From NCBI RefSeq assembly GCF_019511605.1, contig NZ_JAEUAV010000010.1:124001-188000 (forward strand): 64,000 nucleotides of DNA, read 5' to 3'. This document shows, piece after piece, positions 52,159 through 61,250 of this stretch. Below the pieces are notes generated by a model. The model was not told the origin of the DNA and ran no database searches. It saw only the letters and a program-made list of their open reading frames with translations. Source of the DNA: Paraburkholderia phenoliruptrix. GTDB taxonomy: Bacteria > Pseudomonadota > Gammaproteobacteria > Burkholderiales > Burkholderiaceae. Position 1 is the first letter of the stretch; each line of letters opens with the position of its first letter. A program made the translations under genes and the position numbers.

Positions 52159-52512
52159 ATGAGTAACGACCGCTTGCCGCAAACCTGGACACCCGTTTGC
52201 ACGCTCGACGACATTGTGCCCAACACGGGCGTCTGCGCGCTCGTCAACGGTGAGCAGGTTGCCGTCTTTCACGTGACCACGGACAACGACAAGGCGGCCG
52301 TCTACGCGATCGAGAACTACGATCCGGGCTCGCGCGCGGCGGTGCTCTCGCGCGGGCTGATCGGCAGCCTCGGCGAGCGTGTCGTGGTGGCCTCGCCGAT
52401 CTACAAGCATCACTTCGATCTGCGCACGGGCGAGTGTCTGGAAGCTCCCGAGAACTCGGTCAGCGCGTATCCAGTGCGCGTGGAAAGCGGCAAAGTATGG
52501 GTCGCCGCATGA
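52159..52512 (+). CDS. nirD: Nitrite reductase small subunit
   Basis: A 117-residue NirD with a Rieske-like fold: WTPVCTLDDI, ALVNGEQVAVFHV, IENYDPGSRAAVLSRGLIG, SPIYKHHFDLRTGECL. The Cys/His cluster ligands of true Rieske proteins are absent, as in other NirD. It pairs with NirB. The ATG at 52159 has an AAAGGAG site; the stop overlaps the next gene (ATGA). Confidence 0.9.
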   Translation: MSNDRLPQTWTPVCTLDDIVPNTGVCALVNGEQVAVFHVTTDNDKAAVYAIENYDPGSRAAVLSRGLIGSLGERVVVASPIYKHHFDLRTGECLEAPENSVSAYPVRVESGKVWVAA

Positions 52513-53780
52513 CATACGGCACCGACGCACCGTCACCGGCGGAGGCATTGCCCGCTGCGCCCGCGCGTGCGCGGCTCGTCGTGATCGGCAACGGCATGGC
52601 CGGCATGCGCACCGTCGAGGAACTGCTGCAGCTCGCGCCGGATCTCTACGACATCACCGTGTTCGGCGCGGAGCCCTACGGCAACTACAACCGCATTCTG
52701 CTTTCGCCGGTGCTGGCAGGCGAGAAGACGGTCGACGACATCATCCTCAATACGCGCGACTGGTATGACGAGAACGGCATTCGCCTGTATGCGGGCGATC
52801 CGGTGGTCGCAATCGACCGCCGGCGCCGCATCGTGCGTGCACAGAGCGGCATCGAGGTGGGCTACGACCGACTTCTGATTGCCACCGGCTCCAAGCCGTT
52901 CCTGATTCCGGTGCCGGGTCACGATCTGCCTGGCGTGATCGCGTTTCGCGACATTCAGGATGTCGAAACGATGCTCGAGGCGGCGCGCAACCATCGTCAT
53001 GCGGTGGTGATCGGCGGCGGACTGCTGGGTCTTGAAGCCGCGAACGGACTGCTGCGCCAGGGGATGTCGGTCACGGTCGTGCATGTGATGGACAGCCTGA
53101 TGGAGCGTCAATTGGATCGCAGTGCGTCGGCGTTGCTGCAACAGGCGCTCGAGCGCAAGGGTCTGCGTTTCCTGCTGAAAGCAAACACCACGGCCATTGT
53201 CGGGCCCGAACGTGTGCGCGCCGTGCGTTTCGACGACGGCAGCGAAATTCCCGCCGATCTCGTCGTGATGACGGCCGGCGTGCGCCCCAACATCGAGCTT
53301 GCGAAGCAGAGCGGACTGCATTGCGAACGCGCGATCGTGGTCGATGACACGTTGCAGACCTACGATCCGCGCATCTACGCGGTGGGCGAATGCGTGCAGC
53401 ACCGCATGGCGACTTTCGGTCTGGTGGCGCCGATCTGGGACCAGGCGCGCGTGTGTGCCGCGCATCTCGCAGGAGCGGGGCATCGCCGCTACGTGCAGCG
53501 CGCGACGGCCACGCGGCTCAAAGTCACAGGTGTCGAACTGTATTCGGCCGGCGATTTCATCGGCGGACCGGACAGCGAAGACCTCGTGCTGCGCGATCCG
53601 CGACGCGGCGTCTACAAGCGTCTCGTGATCGAAGACAACCGCGTGATCGGCGCGGTGCTGTACGGCGACGTCAAGGAAGGCGCGTGGTATTTCGAACTGA
53701 TTCAGAACCGCACCGACATTTCATCGCTGCGCAGCCACCTGCTGTTCGGCAAAGCCTTGTGCGAGGCGCAGGCTGCCTGA
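52509..53780 (+). CDS. FAD-dependent NAD(P)H oxidoreductase of nitrate assimilation
   Basis: A 423-residue pyridine-nucleotide-disulphide oxidoreductase-like protein. It has RLVVIGNGMAGMRT (FAD), GYDRLLIATGSKPF, AVVIGGGLLGLEAA (NAD(P)H) and IYAVGECVQHR (second FAD motif), closely parallel to the N-terminal half of NirB but lacking its iron-sulphur and siroheme parts. In assimilatory operons such a protein passes electrons from NAD(P)H to the nitrate reductase encoded next. The start at 52509 overlaps the nirD stop. Confidence 0.87.
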   Translation: MTYGTDAPSPAEALPAAPARARLVVIGNGMAGMRTVEELLQLAPDLYDITVFGAEPYGNYNRILLSPVLAGEKTVDDIILNTRDWYDENGIRLYAGDPVVAIDRRRRIVRAQSGIEVGYDRLLIATGSKPFLIPVPGHDLPGVIAFRDIQDVETMLEAARNHRHAVVIGGGLLGLEAANGLLRQGMSVTVVHVMDSLMERQLDRSASALLQQALERKGLRFLLKANTTAIVGPERVRAVRFDDGSEIPADLVVMTAGVRPNIELAKQSGLHCERAIVVDDTLQTYDPRIYAVGECVQHRMATFGLVAPIWDQARVCAAHLAGAGHRRYVQRATATRLKVTGVELYSAGDFIGGPDSEDLVLRDPRRGVYKRLVIEDNRVIGAVLYGDVKEGAWYFELIQNRTDISSLRSHLLFGKALCEAQAA

Positions 53781-53793
53781 CCTGGAATACACC

Positions 53794-56715
53794 GTGAGTT
53801 TCCCCATCACAATCTCGAGCATGTCTGGCAGCGGCGAGGCTGTCAGGACCACCTGTCCATACTGCGGCGTCGGTTGCGGCGTACGCGCCAGTGCGCGCCC
53901 GGACGGCGGGCATGACATAGCGGGCGACGAGTCGCATCCCGCGAACTTCGGTCGCCTGTGCGTGAAAGGCTCGGCGCTTGGCGAAACCGTCGGGCTCGAA
54001 GGGCGGCTCCTGCACCCGAAGATGCGCGAGCCCGCGAGCGGCGCGTTGCGCACCGTGTCGTGGGACGATGCACTCGATGCAGTCGCTGGTGGTTTCCGGC
54101 GGATCATCGACGAACACGGACCGGATGCCGTCGCGCTCTACGTGTCGGGCCAGTTGCTGACCGAAGACTACTACGTCGCGAACAAGCTGATGAAGGGCTA
54201 CGTCGGCAGCGCGAACATCGACACCAATTCGCGTCTGTGCATGTCGTCCTCCGTTGCGGGACACAAGCGCGCGTTCGGCGAAGACCTGGTGCCGGTGTGC
54301 TACGAAGATCTCGAACTCGCCGACCTGGTGGTGCTGGTCGGCTCGAATACGGCGTGGTGTCATCCGATCCTGTTCCAGCGGATTCTCAAGATGAAGGAGG
54401 CGCGGCCTGAGCTGAAGGTGGTCGTGATCGACCCGCGCTACACCGCGACCTGCGAGATGGCCGATCTGCATCTGCCGCTCAGCGCGGGCACCGACGTGCG
54501 CCTTTTCAATGGACTCCTGAGCTTTCTCGCGGAGCACGGCGCGACAGACGCACAATTCGTCGATGCGCATACGAGCGGTTTCGCGCAGGCGTTGGCGGCC
54601 GCCTCGGCGGAGGCGCCAGGCGGCTTCGACCTCGCGCAATGCGCGAAGGCGTGCAAGGTCGACCCGCATGATCTGCTCGAGTTCTACCGTCTGTTCGCCC
54701 GTACCGAGCGTGTGATTACGGTGTATTCGCAAGGCGTCAACCAGTCGAGCTCGGGCAGCGACAAGGTCAACAGCATCATCAATTGCCATTTGTTGACGGG
54801 GCGCATCGGCAAGCCTGGAATGGGGCCGTTTTCCTTCACCGGCCAGCCGAACGCAATGGGCGGGCGCGAAGTTGGCGGCCTCGCGAACACGCTCGCCGCG
54901 CATCTGGAACTGGACGACCCGCGGCATCGCGAGCTCGTTCAACAATTCTGGGGCGCGCCGGTTATCGCGTCGCGTGCAGGGCTCAAGGCCGTGGAGCTGT
55001 TCGAAGCCGTCGAGCAAGGCCGCGTCAAGGCGGTCTGGATCATGGGCACCAATCCGGTGGTGAGCCTGCCCGACAGCGATCAGGCGAAGCGTGCACTCGC
55101 GCGCTGCGAACTGGTGGTCTGCTCGGACATTGTCGAAAGCACGGACACCAATGCGCTCGCGCATGTCTTGTTGCCCGCGCTTGGCTGGGGCGAGAAAGAC
55201 GGCACAGTGACCAATTCGGAGCGCCGCATTTCGCGCCAGCGTGCATTTCTGCCGGCGCCCGGCGAAGCGCGCGCGGACTGGCAGATTATTTGCGACGTGG
55301 CGCGGCGCATGGGTTATGCGGGCTTCGAGTTCGCGAGCCAGCACGAGATTTTCGACGAGCATGCGCGCTTGAGCGCATGGCGCAACGCAGGCGGGGAGGC
55401 GGCACCGCGAGTGGGCGACAATGGCGGCGTACTGAGCGGCGTACTGAGCGGCGTACTGAGCGGCGTACTGAGCGGCTTACAGAGCGGCTTACAGAGCGGC
55501 TTACAGAGCGGCGTACAGAACGGCGTACAGAACGGCGTACAGAACGGCGGCGAGCACAACCGCACCGTGCATCGCGCTTTCAACCTCGCGGGACTCGTAG
55601 GTCTCGGCCGCGACGGCTATGCGTCGCTGGAGCCGGTGCAGTGGCCCGTGCGTGCGGGCGGCGAGCACACCGCGCGTCTTTTCGACAACGGCCGTTTCAG
55701 CCACGCGGACGGCCGCGCGCGCTTTATCCCCACGCCGCCGCGCGCGCCTGCTGATGCGCCGGACGACGACTATCCGCTCACGCTGAACACCGGCCGCGTA
55801 CGCGACCAGTGGCATACGATGACTCGCACCGGCAAATCGGAAAGGCTCGCCGGGCACGTGACCGAAGCATTCGTCGACATGCATCCGCAAGATGCGCTGC
55901 TGTGCGGCGTGCGCGAAGGCGACCTTGCACGCGTGTCGAGCCGCTGGGGCGCGATGGTCGCACGTGTTCAGTACGGCGGCGGCATGCCGCGCGGCAGTGT
56001 GTTCGTGCCGATTCACTGGAACGATCAGGTGGCCTCCGACGCGCGTGTGGGAGCCGTGGTGAACCCGGCGGTGGACCCCGTTTCCGGCGAGCCGGAGTTC
56101 AAGCACACGCCGGTGCGGGTCGACAAGTTTCATGTCGCGTGGCACGGCTTTTCGCTCAGCCGCCGCGCGCCGCGCCTTGACGGCGTGACGTACTGGACGC
56201 GCGTACAAGGAGCCCAGTTCGTGCGCTACGAACTCGCCGGGCGCGATCCGTCTGGCCAGCAGGGCGATCGTGGTGCGTGGGCGCGCGCGCTGTTCGGCGT
56301 GGACGACGCGCATGCCGACTGGCTCGAATACGAGGACCGCTCGGCGGGCGTCTATCGCGCGGTGCATCTGGTCGACGACCGTATCGAGAACTGCGTGTTT
56401 CTTTCTGCACGGCCCGAACTGCCGGCGCGCGAATGGCTCGCGAGCCTGTTCGCGAAGGAGAGGCTCGACGAGACGGAGCGCATCGGCGTGCTCTCCGGAC
56501 AGTCGCTCGGCAAGGGCGCCGATACTGGGCCGACGGTCTGCTCGTGCTTCGGCGTGGGACGCAACACCATATGCACGGCAATTCGCGAGCAAGGTCTGAA
56601 GAGTGCCGCTGAGATTACCGCGTGTCTGAAGGCCGGCGGCAATTGCGGCTCGTGCGTGCCGGAGTTGAAGAAGCTGCTGGTCGATACGGCGCTGGCGCGG
56701 CTGAATGCTGCTTGA
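53794..56715 (+). CDS. nasA: Assimilatory nitrate reductase, molybdopterin catalytic subunit
   Basis: A 973-residue Mo-bis-MGD enzyme. The N-terminal [4Fe-4S] ligands are C21, C24, C28 and C56 (CPYCGVGC, LCVKG). The Mo-MGD domains follow (SRLCMSSSVAGHKR, VNQSSSGSDKVNSI, GPFSFTGQPNAMGGREVGG), then the C-terminal dinucleotide domain, and a BFD-like [2Fe-2S] tail (CSCFGVGRNTIC with GGNCGSCVPEL, from about 916). It reduces nitrate to nitrite in the cytosol. Odd: ten 4-residue repeats at 545-584 between domains (see 55426-55545). The GTG at 53794 is favoured by length; an ATG at 53821 is possible. Confidence 0.9.
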   Translation: MSFPITISSMSGSGEAVRTTCPYCGVGCGVRASARPDGGHDIAGDESHPANFGRLCVKGSALGETVGLEGRLLHPKMREPASGALRTVSWDDALDAVAGGFRRIIDEHGPDAVALYVSGQLLTEDYYVANKLMKGYVGSANIDTNSRLCMSSSVAGHKRAFGEDLVPVCYEDLELADLVVLVGSNTAWCHPILFQRILKMKEARPELKVVVIDPRYTATCEMADLHLPLSAGTDVRLFNGLLSFLAEHGATDAQFVDAHTSGFAQALAAASAEAPGGFDLAQCAKACKVDPHDLLEFYRLFARTERVITVYSQGVNQSSSGSDKVNSIINCHLLTGRIGKPGMGPFSFTGQPNAMGGREVGGLANTLAAHLELDDPRHRELVQQFWGAPVIASRAGLKAVELFEAVEQGRVKAVWIMGTNPVVSLPDSDQAKRALARCELVVCSDIVESTDTNALAHVLLPALGWGEKDGTVTNSERRISRQRAFLPAPGEARADWQIICDVARRMGYAGFEFASQHEIFDEHARLSAWRNAGGEAAPRVGDNGGVLSGVLSGVLSGVLSGLQSGLQSGLQSGVQNGVQNGVQNGGEHNRTVHRAFNLAGLVGLGRDGYASLEPVQWPVRAGGEHTARLFDNGRFSHADGRARFIPTPPRAPADAPDDDYPLTLNTGRVRDQWHTMTRTGKSERLAGHVTEAFVDMHPQDALLCGVREGDLARVSSRWGAMVARVQYGGGMPRGSVFVPIHWNDQVASDARVGAVVNPAVDPVSGEPEFKHTPVRVDKFHVAWHGFSLSRRAPRLDGVTYWTRVQGAQFVRYELAGRDPSGQQGDRGAWARALFGVDDAHADWLEYEDRSAGVYRAVHLVDDRIENCVFLSARPELPAREWLASLFAKERLDETERIGVLSGQSLGKGADTGPTVCSCFGVGRNTICTAIREQGLKSAAEITACLKAGGNCGSCVPELKKLLVDTALARLNAA
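55426..55545 (+). repeat. In-frame 12-bp minisatellite inside nitrate reductase gene
   Basis: Ten 12-bp units: GGCGTACTGAGC four times (55426-55473), GGCTTACAGAGC three times (55474-55509), GGCGTACAGAAC three times (55510-55545). They encode GVLS x4, GLQS x3 and GVQN x3. The three blocks show successive expansion of variant units. Copy-number change would keep the frame. Confidence 0.92.
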
Positions 56716-57581
56716 GCGGGACTGAGCGCGACTGTGCATGAACGAGCGCGACTGCGCATGACTGCGCGTGGCATGACCGTGACAGGAGTCGCGCCTGAAG
56801 CGCCTTCGCCGGGTAACCGTCGCGACTAGCCGGCCATGAATGCGATGCTGACGAGAGAACCTCTGCTGCGATGATAAAAAAACTGCAAACGCTGCTGCGC
56901 ACGATCGACGTGGGCCGCGCATTCCACGACGAACACGAAGCCGGTGCCGCCCTGTCGCCGGCCAAGAATGACAGCGGCTCACACCAGCGGCATGCGGCGA
57001 GTCTGCGCCCGGCGCGTTTGCGCGGCCCATGGCGGCCGGCACGTGCGCGGGTGCGCGGCTGCGCGGCGACGTGTCGAGATCACGTGAAGCGTTAAGTGTG
57101 AAGCGCTGCCATCGGTTATTGAAATCCGCGTTAATTGGAAATATTCGCGTTATTCGAATACGCTGATTTTGCGCTAATAGTTAAAACGCATCACGATTGA
57201 CCCAGGGACAAATGCGCCGCCAGTAAATATGTTAATACGCGGTTTCTCAGTTCAGATGTAAATCGCGCCTGCATATCTGAACGTCGCATTCAGCGGAACG
57301 CCGGGGTTCCTAACGTTTACTTCCTGTCTGGATAGCCTCTCACAACGGGCCTCGCAGGCTATCTTCCATACGATATGTTTAAATCGCCCCTATCACAGGC
57401 GGTGACTCAATGCATTTATTCATTGGCAGCAGCGGTACGCTTTCAGATTACAATAAGCATTCGGCACGGTGCTGCCAAATCAATAAGACGCAGAAAAACT
57501 AACCGGCTTTCATCTTTCTAGGGTGGCGCCCGGTAATTCCTTCCTGCGTGCAGACTAATAGAACATTGAGAGAGACAGATT
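56716..57581. other. Long intergenic region after nitrate operon
   Basis: A plus-strand frame at 56871-57095 (74 codons, starting MIKKLQTLLRTIDVGRAF) begins like a real protein but turns Arg-rich and has no clear ribosome site; I leave it uncalled. From about 57100 to 57560 the DNA is distinctly AT-richer, with no terminator or gene, and presumably holds the promoter and leader of the small gene at 57582. Confidence 0.4.
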
Positions 57582-57779
57582 ATGCTAAGCCCGAAGGAGT
57601 TCGCCACCCTCATGCTGGTCAAGGCGGCTCCCGATCAGATTGATATGTGTCGCGAGGAGCTCGACACATTGCTGGAACGTCAGCTTGTCGCACTCGAAGA
57701 ACTCGCTTCCGGACACCAGCGCCTGCATGTCACCGGCGCCGGGCATTCAGTGCTCAACGCAGTGGCGCGCAAACGCTAG
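57582..57779 (+). CDS. Small conserved-looking protein of unknown function
   Basis: A 65-residue acidic/amphipathic protein starting MLSPKEFATLMLVKAAPDQ and containing DTLLERQLVALEELASG. The ATG follows a GAGAGAGACAG ribosome site and a long AT-rich leader. I believe similar short proteins with a PREFATLMLVK-like start are common in Burkholderiaceae, from memory. There is no signal or membrane segment. The neighbour at 57825 may be co-transcribed (45-base gap). Confidence 0.65.
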   Translation: MLSPKEFATLMLVKAAPDQIDMCREELDTLLERQLVALEELASGHQRLHVTGAGHSVLNAVARKR

Positions 57780-57824
57780 CCGCGCAAAGCACGGTCGCAT
57801 CGAAACATTGGCGAGAAGGTAGTG

Positions 57825-57989
57825 ATGGACGAAGAACTGGTTAGCATCGTGATGGGCCTGGCGGTCCTCGTGATCGGCATCATCTTCGCGGTCGGCCACT
57901 ACCGGCGCGAACATCGCCGCACGCAACTGCTGCGGCAACTGGATCACATGCCCATCTGGCATTGGCAGCGGCATCATCACCGTAATTGA
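57825..57989 (+). CDS. 54-aa single-pass membrane protein
   Basis: Translation starts MDEELVSIVMGLAVLVIGII and continues FAVGHYRREHRRT; one hydrophobic segment (about 5-24) is followed by a basic, His-rich tail (HMPIWHWQRHHHRN) of 30 residues. GAGAAGG lies six bases before the ATG at 57825. The orientation would be N-out, basic tail in the cytosol. No family is recognised. Confidence 0.65.
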   Translation: MDEELVSIVMGLAVLVIGIIFAVGHYRREHRRTQLLRQLDHMPIWHWQRHHHRN

Positions 57990-58102
57990 GGCGAGCCCGG
58001 CCAGCCGCGTTCGCCGCGTTCCGGCGCGTGAGGGATTGACGCTATTTGCGGCCGGCGCGCACGAGCTGATAATGGACGGTTCCGACCGGACCCTGGCTCG
58101 AT

Positions 58103-59017
58103 ATGCGCGACCGAATCGACGACGAAATCACCTTCCGCAAACTGGAAGTGCTGCTTGCATTCATGCAGACCGGCAGTCTCGCCAAGGCGGCCGAGGTGCT
58201 GAACGTCAGCACGGTCAGCGTGCACCGCGCGCTGCATTCGCTCGAAAAGGGCGTGCGCTGCGCGCTGTTTCGCCACGAAGGCCGCAATCTCAGATCGACA
58301 GATGCCGCGCAAATGCTTGCCGACGTCGCCGACGAAGTCCTCACGCTGATGTCCGACGGCATTCGTGCCACGCGCGAAGCAGCGGGCTATTCGTCGGACC
58401 GCCTGAAGATCGGCTCGCTGTATTCGCTCACTATTAGGACCGTGCCCGGCATTGTCGTCGACATCAAGGTGCGGCGGCCCGCGCTGCAAGTCGAGCTGGT
58501 GCTCGGACCCAACGCGGAGTTGATCGAGAAACTCAAGCAGGGTGCAATCGACGCGGCCCTCATGGCCTTGCCGGACGCCGAGCCGGAGCTTGCCTCCGTT
58601 CCGCTTTTCGAAGACGACATTTTCTTCGCAGCGCCCGCCCATTCGCCGTACGCCAACCTGGAAGCGGTCGACCTGCGCGACTGTCGTGACGAGACCTTCG
58701 TCTCGCTCGGCGAGGGCTTTGCGACCTATCACGGCTTCCAGGAGGCGTTTCGCGTCGCCGGATTCACGCCCAACGTGACGATGCAGGTCGGCGACATCTA
58801 CTCGTTGATGAACCTCGTGAGCGGTGGCGTCGGCTATACGCTGCTGCCCGGCCGCGTGCGGGGGGTGTTCGGGGAAAAAGTGCAGTTCATCCCGCTCAAG
58901 CCGCAATACCTGATGCGTCAGACCATCGGCGTCAGTTTTCTGCGGGCGCGCGAGCGCGACCCGAACCTGCTCGCGCTGATGGCCGTGTGCCGTCTGCGCA
59001 CGAGAAACGAAGGGTGA
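58103..59017 (+). CDS. LysR-family regulator (MdcR-like, malonate)
   Basis: A 304-residue LysR protein: HTH at about 10-65 (FRKLEVLLAFMQTGSLAKAAEVL, STVSVHRALHSLEKG) and an effector domain (DRLKIGSLYSLTIRTVPG, ALMALPDAEPELA, GGVGYTLLPGRVR). The sequence style and the convergent madM/madL genes suggest the malonate-responsive MdcR type. No malonate decarboxylase genes are present in the window, so the target operon may lie elsewhere. Confidence 0.78.
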   Translation: MRDRIDDEITFRKLEVLLAFMQTGSLAKAAEVLNVSTVSVHRALHSLEKGVRCALFRHEGRNLRSTDAAQMLADVADEVLTLMSDGIRATREAAGYSSDRLKIGSLYSLTIRTVPGIVVDIKVRRPALQVELVLGPNAELIEKLKQGAIDAALMALPDAEPELASVPLFEDDIFFAAPAHSPYANLEAVDLRDCRDETFVSLGEGFATYHGFQEAFRVAGFTPNVTMQVGDIYSLMNLVSGGVGYTLLPGRVRGVFGEKVQFIPLKPQYLMRQTIGVSFLRARERDPNLLALMAVCRLRTRNEG

Positions 59018-59074
59018 GTGCGCGCTGAGCATTCTCGCTACGGACATTGCGGCGAGCAGACCATCCGCCCGCGT

Positions 59075-59842
59075 TCAACCGCCCACCAGCGCCCGCGTCG
59101 TGAAGAACAGCAGCGAAGGTCCGAGCAGGCAGCCTACGCCCGTGTGAAACGTCGCGATCAGCGCACCGTAAGGAACGAGCCGGCGGTCGGTGGCCGCGAG
59201 TCCCGCGCTCACGCCGCTCACGGTGCCCGCGAGGCCGCCGAAAATCATCGCGGAGCGCGGGGTTTTCAGGCCCATGAACCCGGCCGCGAGCGGCGTACCG
59301 ACCATCACGATGATCGCCTTGATGAGTCCCGTTGCAATGCTGAGCGCGATCACGTCCGAGCTCGCGCCGATCGCCGCACCCGTCACCGGACCGACAATGT
59401 ACGTGACCGCGCCCGCGCCGATGGTCGTCATGCTGACCGCATCGGTATAGCCGAACGCATGCGCGATGCTCGCGCCGACAATGAACGGCAGCACCGTGCC
59501 GAGCAGCAGCGACACCACGCCGATGAGCCCGGCCTTGCGAGCCTCGGTGGCCTGCACTTCGAAAGCGGTCGCGACAATCGCGAAGTCGCGCAGCATCGCG
59601 CCGCCCATCAGGCCGACGCCCGCGAAGAGCGGCAGGTCGGCCAGACCTTTCTGACCGGCGGTAAAGGCGCCGCCCAGATAGGCGAGCACGAGGCCGATCA
59701 GAATGGCGATTGCCGAGCCGTGCACGCGACCGAAGGTGAGCTTGCGCGAGATCTGCGAGGACACCCACATGATGAGCCCGACGAGCGCGAACGCGGTGAC
59801 GAGGCCGTTGTGGATCAGTACTTTGTCGAGCATCTGGAGCAT
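59075..59842 (-). CDS. madM: Malonate transporter subunit MadM
   Basis: A 255-residue membrane protein with about eight hydrophobic segments. It has HNGLVTAFALVGLIMW at the N terminus, SRKLTFGRVHGSAIAILIG, LPLFAGVGLMGGAMLRDFAI, and TFHTGVGCLLGPSLLFF near the end, matching MadM. With MadL it forms a cation-dependent malonate importer. I took the ATG at 59842 (AGGA upstream); an ATG three codons later is also possible. It follows madL after 14 bases. Confidence 0.88.
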   Translation of the reverse strand: MLQMLDKVLIHNGLVTAFALVGLIMWVSSQISRKLTFGRVHGSAIAILIGLVLAYLGGAFTAGQKGLADLPLFAGVGLMGGAMLRDFAIVATAFEVQATEARKAGLIGVVSLLLGTVLPFIVGASIAHAFGYTDAVSMTTIGAGAVTYIVGPVTGAAIGASSDVIALSIATGLIKAIIVMVGTPLAAGFMGLKTPRSAMIFGGLAGTVSGVSAGLAATDRRLVPYGALIATFHTGVGCLLGPSLLFFTTRALVGG

Positions 59843-59856
59843 GGCTAGGTCCTCGT

Positions 59857-60252
59857 TCAGATTTCTTCGGGTTGCGCAACGTTGGCGAACGAGGTGCTGT
59901 CGCTGCCGGTGCGAGAGAGCACTGCGATGCAGCCGGCACACAGGGCCACCGCGCCCAACGCCGAAAGCAGCGCGACCGGCCCGCCCTTGAGCGCGGCCAC
60001 GACGTTCTGGTTGGCCGCCATTGCCACCACGACGGGGATATACATCGCGCCCCAGAAGCCGACACCGGCTTCGGTTTCTTTCGGCAGCAGTCCTTTGCCG
60101 TGCAGATAGAGCCGCAGGAAGATCAGCAGCAGCATCGCAATGCCGACGCCGCCGACATTCGTCTTGACGCCTATCGCAGCTCCGAGCAGGTCGCCGAGGA
60201 AAAGCCCGGCGAGGTGGCAGAAAGCGAGCAACGCTGTTCCGTAGATGATCAT
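59857..60252 (-). CDS. madL: Malonate transporter subunit MadL
   Basis: A 131-residue membrane protein with four hydrophobic segments: MIIYGTALLAFCHLAGLFLG, GVGIAMLLLIFLRLYL, GFWGAMYIPVVVAMAANQNV, VALLSALGAVALCAG. This is the normal size and pattern of MadL. A GGAGAC ribosome site lies upstream. It is the first gene of the madLM pair. Confidence 0.88.
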   Translation of the reverse strand: MIIYGTALLAFCHLAGLFLGDLLGAAIGVKTNVGGVGIAMLLLIFLRLYLHGKGLLPKETEAGVGFWGAMYIPVVVAMAANQNVVAALKGGPVALLSALGAVALCAGCIAVLSRTGSDSTSFANVAQPEEI

Positions 60253-60732
60253 CTCGTGTCTCCTGTCGACGGCGGTCGACGCTTGCTATGGTGTGATGCC
60301 CGGCTTTCGCGCGAGGCGCCTTGCCAGCCGGTTTTTGTCGGCCTTTTTGCGAGGCGGCTTTGTGTGGGCTGTGGCGCATGCGGGCGCGCCGCGACTGCCG
60401 GCCAGCGGATTTTTCCCACGACATGGCGCGAGTCTAGGGTAGACAGCGAAGCGGCTTCAATCACCTTCGGCAAGCGTTTGTTATCGTCAAGCTAACGATT
60501 CGCGGTGCGCGACGTGCAAAGCCATGTGGGGCGGGGCGCGCGCAGGAAGCGGCGGCGCTTAGGGGTTTTCCCTCGCAGGTGCGCTGACGACTCCCACGCA
60601 GAACCATCATGGAGTTCCGGCACCTTTGCTATTTGATTGGAGTTGCCGGATGAAAAGTGCGCGGGGCCGCCGCTGAGCCACTGCATGTGGCGCGATGCGC
60701 ACTAGAGGAGTGCCGTTGCTTTCAGACGGCTG
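60253..60732. other. Gap between madL and cytochrome gene
   Basis: No coding frame with support. It should hold the madL promoter (minus strand). No terminator for the cytochrome gene side is evident. Confidence 0.35.
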
Positions 60733-61068
60733 TCATTGACTGAGTACCCATTGCACGAGCGTGTGTGCATCTTCCGCCGAGATGGGCCCGCCGCGATCCG
60801 CGGGCAGCGGCATTGCCATGTCGCCCCAGTGCGCTTTGCCGCCAAGCCGCAGCTTGTGTTCGAGCATGATTCGCGCGTTGGGCTCGTTGCGGTAGCGTGC
60901 GGCAATCTGCTCGAACGACGGCGCAAGGAACGGCGCGTCGCGTGTATGGCAGAACATGCAGTGATGCTGGTCCACCAGCGCGGCGGGCTCGGGCTCCGCC
61001 TTTGCGGTCGCGGCAAACAGCATCAACGCGGCACATGCCAGCCGACAGCTACGGGATAAGGCGTTCAT
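60733..61068 (-). CDS. Small periplasmic c-type cytochrome
   Basis: A 111-residue protein with a signal peptide (MNALSRSCRLACAALMLFAA, cleavage near residue 24) and one haem site, CMFCH (CxxCH). A Met in GDMAMPLPADRGG is the likely sixth ligand, as in class I cytochromes. It transfers electrons in the periplasm. It lies 182 bases downstream of the FNR gene on the same strand; its partner is unknown. Confidence 0.87.
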   Translation of the reverse strand: MNALSRSCRLACAALMLFAATAKAEPEPAALVDQHHCMFCHTRDAPFLAPSFEQIAARYRNEPNARIMLEHKLRLGGKAHWGDMAMPLPADRGGPISAEDAHTLVQWVLSQ

Positions 61069-61250
61069 GGCATGCGCTCCTGTGCGGCGATTGAGTTGGT
61101 GGCCAGTCAGGCGATGTGAGGCGTTGCGTTGTATTGCGGTTGCGCTGCGCAGGTGCCCTCGCTATCGGGACCTCGGGCATGCGCGGCGACGCGTCGACTA
61201 TCCGCATTCATTTACCAGGCAATGACCGGCGGCAGACGTCACGCGAGCGA

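Noticed and set aside
55426..55545. Possible CRISPR-like array
   Set aside because: The 12-bp units are contiguous with no spacers and stay in frame within a coding gene.
53671..57042. Long minus-strand frames opposite the nitrate reductase gene
   Set aside because: Low-complexity Arg/His/Ala translations without motifs; the plus-strand gene explains the region.
56871..57095. 74-codon frame starting MIKKLQTLL
   Set aside because: The start looks natural, but the rest turns Arg-rich, there is no clear ribosome site, and no domain is recognisable.
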